Of a DNA stretch of 64,000 nt, positions 44,803 to 53,200 are shown piece after piece. Below the pieces are notes generated by a model. The model saw only the letters and a program-made list of their open reading frames with translations. It was not told the DNA's origin and made no database searches. A program made the translations under genes and the position numbers. Origin of the DNA: Massilia violaceinigra (lineage in GTDB: Bacteria > Pseudomonadota > Gammaproteobacteria > Burkholderiales > Burkholderiaceae_D); NCBI RefSeq assembly GCF_002752675.1, contig NZ_CP024608.1, positions 4,960,001 to 5,024,000 of the forward strand, given 5' to 3'. How positions within the stretch are numbered: position 1 is the first letter of the stretch; each line of letters opens with the position of its first letter.

Positions 44803-47314
44803 TTGGAATAACGATCTCGGCGAGGCGCTCGCCTCGGGCGACACGGCGCTGATGACGGCGATGCTGGAGCGGGTGCCGAAAGAGGTGCTGGAAAAAGCGC
44901 TGCCCTATCTCGACAAGCTGGCCAAATCGAGCGCGCGCGACGGCAGATTGGAAGAATCGCTGAGTTACTACGATCATCTGCTGCGCGCCGTTCCCGAGCA
45001 CGCTGGCTGGCATGCCGAGCGTGCGCGGCTGCTGCAGAAACTGGAGCGTGGCGCGGAAGCGCTGGCGGCGTACCAGCAGGCGCTGCGCATCGAGCCGGGC
45101 AACGAAGCGGTCGCGCAAAGGATGCGCGAGGTGGAAGCGGAGCTGCGCAAGGCCGCGCTGCTGCGCCAGACCATGGACCCGGGCGTCGCGCAGGAAGCGC
45201 TGCACATCGAACTGCCGCCACCGCCACAGGTCACGTTCGATCCGGCGCTGCTGGACGACCCGTCGATGCCGGCGTCAACCGATGCGTATCGTGTAGACGG
45301 GCTCAAGCAGCACCTGCGGCGCTACAGTGCGCAACTGTCGCCTCGCAATGCGATCAATCGGCTGGACGATCACGTATGGCTGGCGGCGTGGGACCAGGCG
45401 CTGTCGGGCACGGCCGGAGAGCGGGTGCTGTTCCGTGGCAGCGAGCTCGGGGTGTTCGCCTTGCGCGCGCTGCATCATGGGGCAGCGCATGCATTGTGCG
45501 CCGAAGCATCGCCAGTCGACGCGCGCATTGCCACCGGCATGGTCCAGAAGCACTTCCTCGGCCCCTGGCATGCGCGCCACGCAGGCGCAATCGACGGCTG
45601 GACCGAGGAGGAACGGCGTCTCTCGTTCGACGAATTCACCAGCCGCATCGATATTGCCGCAGGCGGCAATGCGACGGCTGTGACGGCGCAGAGCGACTGT
45701 TTCGTGTTCCCGAATATCGACCACAGCCTGCTCGGCACCGGCATCGTCAAGGCCCTGCGCAAGCATGCGGCCGATGGTGGGGCCGCGCGCGTACTGCCCG
45801 CCAAGGCCAGGGTGTTCGCGATGGCGGTACAGTGGAACTACGCGGGGACGGACCATTTGCTGGAGCCGATGAACCGGCTGCGCTGGAGTATGTACCCGCA
45901 AGCGCTGGACCTGGCGCCCGACTGCTGGACCGCGCTGACGGAGCCTGTATTGGCCGGCGAGATCGACTTCGAGAACTTCGCCGAAGCCACGTGGAAGCTG
46001 TCGCTTGCCGCTACTGCCGACGGCAAGGTCGATGCGATCATCTTTTGGTTCGAACTGGAACTGGGGACCGCGCGCATCAGCAACGCGCCAGGAGGGCCGC
46101 TGCGCTGCATCAAGCCAGCCATCCAGTACACCGACCCGATCGCCGTGCAGTGCGGCGCTGCGCTGAAGGTGAGCGTGCACGTCGGCGAAACGCGGCTGCA
46201 CTTCCGGACCGAGCCGGCAGCGCTCATGCAGCGCACGCGGGCGCTGCCAGGCTGGTATGTGCCGATGCTGGCCGACCGCGCGCGCAACGACGCTTTCCAG
46301 GCCGCGCTGGCGAAGCACCCCGCCAACGTGGTTCTCGATATCGGCGCCGGCTGCGGCCTGCTGTCGATGATGGCGGCGCGGGCCGGCGCGGCGCGCGTGG
46401 TCGGGTGCGAAATCGATCCGGCGATTCTGGCGGCGGGCAAGGAGGTTGTCGCGCTAAACGGGCTATCCGGGCAGATCGACTTGATCGGCAAGGATTGCCG
46501 CAAGCTCAGCGTACCGGACGATCTGCCGCAGCGGGCCGACCTGGCGGTGTTCGAACTGTTCGACTGCAGCCTGATCGGCGAAGGCATCCTGCATTTCCTG
46601 GCGTATGCGCGCGAGCATTTACTGACGGACGACGCGCGCTTCGTGCCCGCACGCGCGCGTATTCGCGCCATGCTGATCGAGCACCGCATCGACCGTATTT
46701 GGGATATCGACGCCAACTTGCTCAATCCGTATCAGGCCTCGCCCACGTTCGTCAACGTCGACGCGGCAAAGCTGAACTACCGGGTTTTGAGCGAACCGTT
46801 CGATGTGTTCGCGTTCGACTTTGCGAGCGCCGGCCCGGAACCCCAGGACACGGCGTTGAACCTGCCGGCGACTGCGCCCGGCACGGCAGGTGCGGTGCTG
46901 TTCTGGTTCGACCTCGGCATGGGGGAGGGCGACTGGTTATCGAACGATCCGCGCCAAGCCGGGCGGCCGCACTGGAAACAGGGGCTGCAATATTTGCCGG
47001 AAGCGCGCATCGATGCGGGCCAGGTTTTGCCGCTGGTGGCCCGTCATAACGGCAGCGCGTTGTCGTTCCAGTGGCAGCCGGACGTGCTTCCCAGGGAAGC
47101 GATGTCGAACCTGCCGCGCTGCGACCCGCGTGGCCTGGCGGCCAGCGCCGAGCTTGAGCAGCAAACGGGCGGCCTGCTTCAGCACTGCATGCAGAATCCG
47201 GACGAATACGCCAAGGTGGCGGAGATCGCCAAGCGTTTCGCGGTCGATCCGGCGGCGTACGACCTCGATCCGACGATTGCGCAGCGCTTCGCCTCGATGT
47301 TCTTCAACGGCTAG
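44795..47314 (+). CDS. TPR plus tandem PRMT-like methyltransferase
   Basis: An 839-residue protein. Residues about 45-130 form TPR-like helices (EESLSYYDHLLRAVP, EALAAYQQALRIEP). Residues about 175-470 form a degenerate first methyltransferase/barrel unit. Residues about 485-770 form an intact-looking second unit: SAM motif LDIGAGCGLLS near 513, ELFDCSLIGEG near 585 with two Glu like the PRMT double-E loop, and HWKQ near 726 as in the PRMT barrel. TPR plus tandem PRMT units resembles the PRMT7/PRMT9 plan known mainly from eukaryotes. It overlaps the acyl hydrolase gene by 8 nt and converges with the PPTase gene, so it belongs to the cluster. The substrate could be a PKS protein, a guanidine/amine or a hydroxyl of the product; the sequence does not decide. 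Confidence 0.78.
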   Translation: MADWNNDLGEALASGDTALMTAMLERVPKEVLEKALPYLDKLAKSSARDGRLEESLSYYDHLLRAVPEHAGWHAERARLLQKLERGAEALAAYQQALRIEPGNEAVAQRMREVEAELRKAALLRQTMDPGVAQEALHIELPPPPQVTFDPALLDDPSMPASTDAYRVDGLKQHLRRYSAQLSPRNAINRLDDHVWLAAWDQALSGTAGERVLFRGSELGVFALRALHHGAAHALCAEASPVDARIATGMVQKHFLGPWHARHAGAIDGWTEEERRLSFDEFTSRIDIAAGGNATAVTAQSDCFVFPNIDHSLLGTGIVKALRKHAADGGAARVLPAKARVFAMAVQWNYAGTDHLLEPMNRLRWSMYPQALDLAPDCWTALTEPVLAGEIDFENFAEATWKLSLAATADGKVDAIIFWFELELGTARISNAPGGPLRCIKPAIQYTDPIAVQCGAALKVSVHVGETRLHFRTEPAALMQRTRALPGWYVPMLADRARNDAFQAALAKHPANVVLDIGAGCGLLSMMAARAGAARVVGCEIDPAILAAGKEVVALNGLSGQIDLIGKDCRKLSVPDDLPQRADLAVFELFDCSLIGEGILHFLAYAREHLLTDDARFVPARARIRAMLIEHRIDRIWDIDANLLNPYQASPTFVNVDAAKLNYRVLSEPFDVFAFDFASAGPEPQDTALNLPATAPGTAGAVLFWFDLGMGEGDWLSNDPRQAGRPHWKQGLQYLPEARIDAGQVLPLVARHNGSALSFQWQPDVLPREAMSNLPRCDPRGLAASAELEQQTGGLLQHCMQNPDEYAKVAEIAKRFAVDPAAYDLDPTIAQRFASMFFNG

Positions 47315-48137
47315 CGCGGTCGGCTTTCAGCAGCGTCCACGCGAAAGGGGCGTCGGAGACGGTCGGGATGGCGCTGCGCACTGTCAGCAGCGGCTCCGCA
47401 CCGTCCAGGCGTTCGGCGCACAGGGCAAGCAGGTAATCGGGCGTTGGCTGGAACTGCCAGAAACGCCAGCGCGCGGCATCGTCACCCAGATCGGGTCCGA
47501 TGGTCAGGCGCACCTGGCGCTCGTCCGGGAAGTCGAAGCTGAAGCGGTCGAGCGGAATCGACAGGCCCATGCCGCGCGCCTTGATGTAGGCTTCCTTGAA
47601 GGTCCAGTACTCGAAGAAGCGGTTCTGGCGCCGTCCGGGGGGCACGCCGGCCAGCTCCGCCACTTCCGTCGGCGAGAAGAAGTGCTCGGCGATGCCGCCC
47701 GAGACCTCGCGGGCAATCAGGTTTTCCACATCGACCCCCAGCACCCTGTCGCGCGTCACGGCCATGGCGATCAGGCCGCGCGTGTGCGACAGGTTGAAGC
47801 TGAGCGTACGTGCTTGCGGGTGGTCGTTGGCGATAGCGGGACGCCCGTAATCGTTGGGGGTGAATACCCAGTCGGCCGCTTCGAGCGGAGCGTAGCGCGA
47901 CAGCACGGTGCGCACCAGCGCGCGCGTAGCGAGGTAGCGCAGGCGGTCGTCGGCGAAATGAAAGCGCAGCTGCTGCGCGCGCTCGGACTCGTTGAGCAGC
48001 GTGAGCAAGGTGGCCAGCACGGCCGGGTCGGCGATATCGTGGTAGAAGACCAGCCAGATATCGATCTGCCTGGCGCTGATCGGCAGGCTGACGCCATGCG
48101 AGGCGCCGTCGGGGGAGCTGAAACGGTATGGGGTCAT
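47304..48137 (-). CDS. Sfp-type 4'-phosphopantetheinyl transferase
   Basis: A 277-residue Sfp/EntD-type PPTase that converts apo-ACPs to holo form. Signature motifs in order: NLSHTRGL, VLGVDVEN (Mg-binding Asp and Glu) and EYWTFKEAYIKARGMGL. The many ACPs of this cluster need such an enzyme. It is transcribed toward the PRMT-like gene with an 11-nt overlap of the 3' ends, so it has its own promoter upstream of 48137. The length is typical for the family. Confidence 0.95.
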   Translation of the reverse strand: MTPYRFSSPDGASHGVSLPISARQIDIWLVFYHDIADPAVLATLLTLLNESERAQQLRFHFADDRLRYLATRALVRTVLSRYAPLEAADWVFTPNDYGRPAIANDHPQARTLSFNLSHTRGLIAMAVTRDRVLGVDVENLIAREVSGGIAEHFFSPTEVAELAGVPPGRRQNRFFEYWTFKEAYIKARGMGLSIPLDRFSFDFPDERQVRLTIGPDLGDDAARWRFWQFQPTPDYLLALCAERLDGAEPLLTVRSAIPTVSDAPFAWTLLKADRASR

Positions 48138-48242
48138 CGATCGCGCAACGGGTTATGGGACACAGCAGCGATCGAGTTTAGCAGATGATGCAAGGGCGCG
48201 GGCGAGATCGACACGTGACCCGGCCGGCTTCGATCACGTTTC

Positions 48243-50693
48243 CTACGCGCGGTAGACGGTCAACAGCAGCCACGCAGGCAGGCCGAGAAAAAGCGCAACG
48301 TGGCCACCGCGTTCGAGCCGCTGCCGGATATCGATCGCGCGCGCGGGGCGCAACCATGCCGCCAGCAGCGTAGCGGCTTCAATCGCCGAGCGCAGCAGCG
48401 CCTCGCTCAGCACCACACCGATCGACCATGCGGCCCACCACAAAGCGAAGGCGGTGAGGTACGCCCTCAGGCCGAAACTGTAGTACTCGCCGAAAGCGCT
48501 GCCGTAGGAAATATGCTGGTGCAGGTGGAAAGCGGGAATCGCAAGCGCAAGCGGAAGCAGGACAAATTTGGCGAACGGATGATCGAGCCGCGAGCGCCGG
48601 ATCGCCAGGCCCGCTTGCGCATACGCCTGAATCACCGTCCGCGTGCGCGCCTTCACCGGAGGCCCGCCGGCGGCTACCAGCGCAGCGGCGAGGACGCCCG
48701 GGTTGTCCAGCGCGAGTGCATAGCGCCGCCCGCAAGCGAGCTGCAACGAGATCCCGGGGCAGGGAATGGGCAGGCGCCAGCACTGCATCGCGGCGATGTC
48801 GCACAGCGCGAGCTCCAGGCGCCGTGCGTCGCGTGTCAGCAACAGGTGGCCATTGGCGATCGATGCCTTTGCTGAAAAAAGGAACAGCACGCCCCACGCG
48901 GCGGCTTCAGGAACAAGGAAGAAAGCGGAAAAGATCCGGACTTGCGCCAGCGTGTTGGTGCGCAAGGCATCGTCCAGCAGCAGTGCCGCGCACATCCAGA
49001 GCAGGCTGCCGCGCGCGAAGGTACGCAACAGGCCCGCAACGATGCGGGCGGCGGGCGGCAATACAGCGACCTTGACCGGCTCGAGCACTCCAGGGCGCGC
49101 CGGCGCCGGAGCGTGCGCGGTGCGGCGCCACGATGGGGAGACCGACCATGCCGCCAGCACCACCAGGAAGGCGCTGGCGGCGAGCCCGACCCAGTCGCCC
49201 CAGAGCACCATCAGCGTGCGCCTCGGGATGCGCACCGGCACATCGGCGATCACGAGGGTGCGTTCGCCCATGCGCGTGCCTGCGAGCACGCTGCCGGTGG
49301 CGTCGATGGCGGCGCTAAAGCCGTTGGTGGTGGCGCGAAATTGCGGCAGGCGCGTTTCAATGCTGCGAAATGCCGCCGCGACCTGGTGCATTTCCGCACC
49401 CAGCGCGGTCGCCGTGAACCAGGAATCGTTCGACATCGTGAGGATCGCCTGCGCGCCGAGCCGGGCGCCATCGATGGCGAGATTTGTATCGACATCGTCG
49501 AGGCAGATCAGGGGCAGTACCGGAATCTCGCGTCCGTCGGCCAGGCGCAATGGAAACACGCGTGCACCGTTACCAGGCCGCCAGTCGCCAGTCCACGGCA
49601 ACCAGCGCCGCAACAGCGGTCCGTCCAGCCAGGCCGGGACGTATTCGGTGAGTGGAAACAGACGCGTCTTGCGATAAAAGCCCATCAGGCCGGTGCCGGG
49701 CTGCACGAACGCGGCTGCGTTGTATTCGCCGGCGCTGTCGCGATCGTAGGTGCCGAAGACGAACGGCACGCCGGCCGAATTGACGATGGCCAGTATTTCA
49801 CGGTCGAATTCGGCGCCGGCTTCGCTCTTTGGATTGCCGAACGTGGTGGGGTAGGCGGTCTCCGGCCACAGGACCGCATCCGCTTGCTGCCGTACCACAG
49901 CGTCGTAGCTCATCGCGAAGTGCGTATCGAGCACCTCGCGCACTACCGCGTGCGTTCCCTTTTCCTGGCGCTGGCGGTCGTAGGCGACGATGTTCGATTG
50001 TATCAATCCCATGCGCAGCGGCTTGCCCGCGGGGCCGGGGCTGGCGGACAGCACAGCCAGGCCATAGCCGGCCAGGAGCACGGGCACCAGCGCGGCCAGC
50101 GCGAGCGGCCTGGCGATCGCGCGCAGGCCGCCGCTGCGCCGCGCCAGCGCCGCCGCAACGCCTTCGTTGGCCAGCAGGAGCAGAACGGTCAGGCCGGCGG
50201 TACCGCCCACATCGGCGCCCTGGCGCAGCAAGCGCGATGGATAGAGCCCGTGGCCAATTGTGTCACCGAGCAGTCCGGGCACCAGCCGTTGCATCGCTGC
50301 CCAGGCCGCAGCGCCCGCCAGCGCGCCCAACACGGCGCCGTAGCGATGCCTTGTGATGTGGCGCACCAGCGCGAAGACCAGAAATTGTGGCTGGAACAGC
50401 GGAGCGGCGAGCAGCAGCAGCGCCACGCCGGTGGCCGCGCCAACCTGCGCATACAGCCCGAGCGCGATGCCGAACCAGGCGAAAGCGGCCGCCGTGAAGG
50501 CCAGCGTCATGAGGTAGGCACGCAGCAGCGCCGTGGCCAGCGTGGGGCTGGTGTCGAGGTTGCGCAGCCACGGCACCAGCAGCACGAAACCGAGCACCCA
50601 GGCCGCGCCGCCGCGCGCGTACAGCGCCACCATGGCGCCACTGGCGAGGATGCCCCCCGCGGTGCGTACTGCCGGATTGGACAATAGGGTCAT
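48243..50693 (-). CDS. Lnt-like membrane nitrilase with long C-terminal extension
   Basis: An 816-residue protein with several hydrophobic N-terminal spans, then a nitrilase-fold domain (about 225-480) with the family triad: Glu in WPETAYP, Lys in YRKTRLFPLTEY and Cys in PLICLDDVD. This is the plan of apolipoprotein N-acyltransferase, which acylates the N-terminal Cys of lipoproteins at the inner membrane. Family members are about 500 residues; here about 300 more follow, with further membrane spans (VLLPLALAIPAFHLH, ALWWAAWSIGVVL) around a soluble segment. It is therefore a divergent, extended form and may acylate something else. It follows the preceding gene by 5 nt, which implies an operon. 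The housekeeping Lnt is probably elsewhere. Confidence 0.85.
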   Translation of the reverse strand: MTLLSNPAVRTAGGILASGAMVALYARGGAAWVLGFVLLVPWLRNLDTSPTLATALLRAYLMTLAFTAAAFAWFGIALGLYAQVGAATGVALLLLAAPLFQPQFLVFALVRHITRHRYGAVLGALAGAAAWAAMQRLVPGLLGDTIGHGLYPSRLLRQGADVGGTAGLTVLLLLANEGVAAALARRSGGLRAIARPLALAALVPVLLAGYGLAVLSASPGPAGKPLRMGLIQSNIVAYDRQRQEKGTHAVVREVLDTHFAMSYDAVVRQQADAVLWPETAYPTTFGNPKSEAGAEFDREILAIVNSAGVPFVFGTYDRDSAGEYNAAAFVQPGTGLMGFYRKTRLFPLTEYVPAWLDGPLLRRWLPWTGDWRPGNGARVFPLRLADGREIPVLPLICLDDVDTNLAIDGARLGAQAILTMSNDSWFTATALGAEMHQVAAAFRSIETRLPQFRATTNGFSAAIDATGSVLAGTRMGERTLVIADVPVRIPRRTLMVLWGDWVGLAASAFLVVLAAWSVSPSWRRTAHAPAPARPGVLEPVKVAVLPPAARIVAGLLRTFARGSLLWMCAALLLDDALRTNTLAQVRIFSAFFLVPEAAAWGVLFLFSAKASIANGHLLLTRDARRLELALCDIAAMQCWRLPIPCPGISLQLACGRRYALALDNPGVLAAALVAAGGPPVKARTRTVIQAYAQAGLAIRRSRLDHPFAKFVLLPLALAIPAFHLHQHISYGSAFGEYYSFGLRAYLTAFALWWAAWSIGVVLSEALLRSAIEAATLLAAWLRPARAIDIRQRLERGGHVALFLGLPAWLLLTVYRA

Positions 50694-50698
50694 GGTGT

Positions 50699-51391
50699 TC
50701 AGCGGCCAGGCCGTGTCTGTGCGATTGCCGGGGGGATGACGATGCGCCGGATCGGCATGCCGGGCGGCGCCAGTTCGGGCGGCACGATGCCGTTTTTGGG
50801 CATGGCGACGCTCTTGCCGGCAGCGTCGAGCAATTGAAAGTCGGGCGCGAACATCAGGACCGCTTCGATGCGCTGGCCGTCATCGGTTGCCTGGTGATGG
50901 CGCACGTAGCCCTTCGGTAAAACAAAGTCCTCGGGAACCGCCAGCCCGACCAGCGGCGGACTGGTTCCCGGCGGCGAAAAGGCGCCCAGGCCGGAGTGGA
51001 TGCCGCGCTGGTGCAGACGTTCGATGACTTCGGCCATGCTGGGATTCTCGCCGCGCGCAACGTAGCTTTTGAGGTCGGGCGTGGGGTCGGCGTCGCCCTC
51101 GGGCGCACGCGCCTGTTCCTTGCGCGGGATGGTGCTGTCCGGCGCGCCGGGCACGGTGGCCGGGACCGGGGCCTGGGCCGGCGGCATCGCCTGCGCAGGC
51201 AACGGCGCCGGCGTGGCGGCGACGTCGCTCGCGCGGCGCGATGGCATCCACAGGAGCGTGAGCATGACGCCGCCGGCGATGCAGAGCAACACCGCGATGG
51301 CAATGCGGCCCCGGGATGGGCCCCAGGCATGGCCAGCAGCGCTGTTCTCGCTGCTGGCCGCTGCCGGCCTGGAACGCGGAGGCGTATCCAA
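50699..51391 (-). CDS. proline-rich single-span membrane protein, unknown
   Basis: A 230-residue protein I do not recognise. Near residues 30-49 there is one membrane span (IAIAVLLCIAGGVMLTLLWM), then a Pro/Ala-rich stretch of about 50 residues and a soluble C-terminal part (MAEVIERLHQRGIHSGLGAF, PKGYVRHHQATDDG). Topology suggests a short cytoplasmic tail and a periplasmic domain. The start is a TTG (51391) without a clear ribosome site; an internal start is possible. It sits between a secreted hydrolase and the Lnt-like gene with short gaps (17 and 5 nt), so it probably works with them. Confidence 0.7.
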   Translation of the reverse strand: MDTPPRSRPAAASSENSAAGHAWGPSRGRIAIAVLLCIAGGVMLTLLWMPSRRASDVAATPAPLPAQAMPPAQAPVPATVPGAPDSTIPRKEQARAPEGDADPTPDLKSYVARGENPSMAEVIERLHQRGIHSGLGAFSPPGTSPPLVGLAVPEDFVLPKGYVRHHQATDDGQRIEAVLMFAPDFQLLDAAGKSVAMPKNGIVPPELAPPGMPIRRIVIPPAIAQTRPGR

Positions 51392-51408
51392 GGATCGGCG
51401 CCTGGCAG

Positions 51409-52497
51409 TTACGGCGTGGCCGGATTGTAGGTCGATACCGCCCAGCCGATGCGCTCGTGGCCGTACTGATTCCAGATCGGGCTCTTGCCGCCGCTAAACG
51501 TGGTGTAGCGGGGCGCGCCGCTGCCCGTGGTGCTGCCGAACAGGCCGGAACTGAAGGTGCTGCCGTTGTAGGTCGGGTGGGTGTCGTCCGACTGGATGTA
51601 ATCGTAGCTGCTGCTTGACGATACGAAGTGCGTGTTGGCGTCGCGGATCGTCGAGCGCAGTGCCGATGTGAGGCGGTTGACATAGCTCGCTTCGCTCTCG
51701 CCGCTCACATAGCGCAGCCCCTCGGCGTCGATCCGGCCGTCGCCGTTGCTATCGTAGTCGGCGCCCATGTACTGGGCGAAGTTGTCCGCGCACTGGAAGC
51801 CTTTTTGCCGCGCGACGTCGCACATCATGAAGTTCATCCGCGCCAGGGCGGGCAGGAACTTGTCCTGCATTTTCACGGTGGCGCCGGTAGCGGCATCCTT
51901 GCAGGTACTCTGCACATTGTCCACCGCATAGCCCGGGTAGTGCAGGTTGGAGATCACTTTCAGCTTCACACCCGCATAGGCGTTGGCATTAATATAGTCC
52001 ATCGCGGCCGTGACGTACTTCTTGCAGCTATTTTCCGCCGCGGTCAGTCCGCTGTAATTGCAGGTGCCGGTCTGGCTCTTGAAGCTGGCGCGCGCCTGCA
52101 AGCCATCGTTGCCGCACATCTCGAAGGTGACGACGCGAGTGTTGCTGGCTTGCATGTACGAGCGCTCAGCCACGATTTTATTGTTGTACACGTCTTCGGC
52201 AATCGCACCGGACTTGGTGCGGCGCACGCTTTCGATGTCCGTGCCCCACTGCGCAGAGAGGTATTCCGCGTTCACCGTTGGCGCCGCGTATTTGGCCGCG
52301 CTGGTGACGGAGCCGTTGAAACCCGCATAGATCGAGTCCCCGTAGGCGACGGAGCGGTACTTGGTGGAAGTGCCGGCCCGGTCGATGGTCCACGAGGCGT
52401 TCTGGTTGATGGTACTGGCGGCTGCCTCTGAATACGAGACCAATAGTGCGAGTGCGGGTAGTAAAGTGTGCAAGGAACGACGAAAGCGAATGCTCAT
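51409..52497 (-). CDS. secreted SGNH/GDSL-like hydrolase
   Basis: A 362-residue protein with a clear signal peptide (MSIRFRRSLHTLLPALALLV, cut probably after AAA). Catalytic blocks of the SGNH family are visible: AYGDSIYAG (Ser), FEMCGNDG (Asn) and SDDTHPTYNG (Asp/His). An EF-hand-like loop DYDSNGDGRIDAEG may bind Ca. Likely a secreted esterase or lipase; the substrate is unknown. Start at ATG 52497 with AAGGAG 9 nt upstream. It is first in an apparent three-gene operon with the proline-rich membrane protein and the Lnt-like protein. Confidence 0.86.
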   Translation of the reverse strand: MSIRFRRSLHTLLPALALLVSYSEAAASTINQNASWTIDRAGTSTKYRSVAYGDSIYAGFNGSVTSAAKYAAPTVNAEYLSAQWGTDIESVRRTKSGAIAEDVYNNKIVAERSYMQASNTRVVTFEMCGNDGLQARASFKSQTGTCNYSGLTAAENSCKKYVTAAMDYINANAYAGVKLKVISNLHYPGYAVDNVQSTCKDAATGATVKMQDKFLPALARMNFMMCDVARQKGFQCADNFAQYMGADYDSNGDGRIDAEGLRYVSGESEASYVNRLTSALRSTIRDANTHFVSSSSSYDYIQSDDTHPTYNGSTFSSGLFGSTTGSGAPRYTTFSGGKSPIWNQYGHERIGWAVSTYNPATP

Positions 52498-52830
52498 GTA
52501 GTGTCTCCTTTATAGTGGGTCCCAGCATGCAGGCTGACTATTCAGTAAGCCTGAGCTCGGTGTTCTTAATGTATTTCAAATACGAACAACAGTGCTAATT
52601 AAGCATTCGTGTTGTACATAAAATATTGAAAATGCGTGAATTTGTTGTAAATGTGTAGTGCGATCACCCTACGGCGGCCATGACCCGCACAGCGCTGGCC
52701 GGTGCCGGAACCTGGCCGGACGCCAGCGCTCGCCGCCAGCGCCGCTGCGGCCCGGTGCGCCCGCGTCAGCGCAGCAATAGGGTGACAAATGTGCTTTGTC
52801 GAATGTAAAATGCGCCCCAATACGTGAATG
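52498..52830. other. divergent intergenic region
   Basis: No gene is seen. The left part is AT-richer than its surroundings and carries the AAGGAG ribosome site for the SGNH gene (- strand). Promoters for both directions must lie here; no convincing -35/-10 pair was singled out. The cobalamin riboswitch begins at its right end. Confidence 0.6.
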
Positions 52831-53040
52831 GTGCCCTCCCGCTTGTCGGCCGGAGGGTGAAACGGGAAGCCGGTGACGCACGAGATTTTCATCTCGCGCC
52901 AGTCCGGCGCAGCCCCCGCTGCTGTAAGCCTGACGACTTTGATCGAACGCCACTGTGCATCGCATGGGAAGGCAAGACCAGGGAAGGATGAAGGCGAGCC
53001 AGAAGACCGGCCAGTCACGATGCATGCGCAACGCCCGGGG
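52831..53040 (+). promoter_or_regulatory. cobalamin riboswitch
   Basis: Typical conserved blocks appear in order: GGGAAGCCGGTG (52864-52875), CGCAGCCCCCGCTGCTGTAAG near 52908-52927, CACTG (52951-52955), GGGAAGGC and the B12 box GAGCCAGAAGACCGGCC (52995-53011). It precedes the TonB receptor gene at 53201. A hairpin GCAACGCC/GGTGTTGC (53028-53051), with a T-rich run at 53069-53080 some way behind, may be part of the expression platform. High cobalamin should lower expression. Confidence 0.93.
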
Positions 53041-53200
53041 TGTGGTGTTGCCTGTTAGTTATTCGTCCTTTTTTCTTTTTGCTGATGCAATCGCACGCCA
53101 ATGGCGTACGCGTATCCGTTCGCCCTTGGCGCGTGGCGCGTGCCGTGGCGGGGGCGTGCGCCTTCGCGAACTTTCACCGCCGGGGACCCGGTCATTTACT

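Noticed and set aside
48942..50687. Plus-strand open frame of 581 codons opposite the Lnt-like gene
   Set aside because: The minus-strand frame has membrane spans and the nitrilase triad; the plus frame is Arg/Gln/His-rich shadow sequence.
52955..53200. N-terminal extension of the TonB receptor reading frame
   Set aside because: It would start inside the cobalamin riboswitch and would displace the clear signal peptide after 53201.
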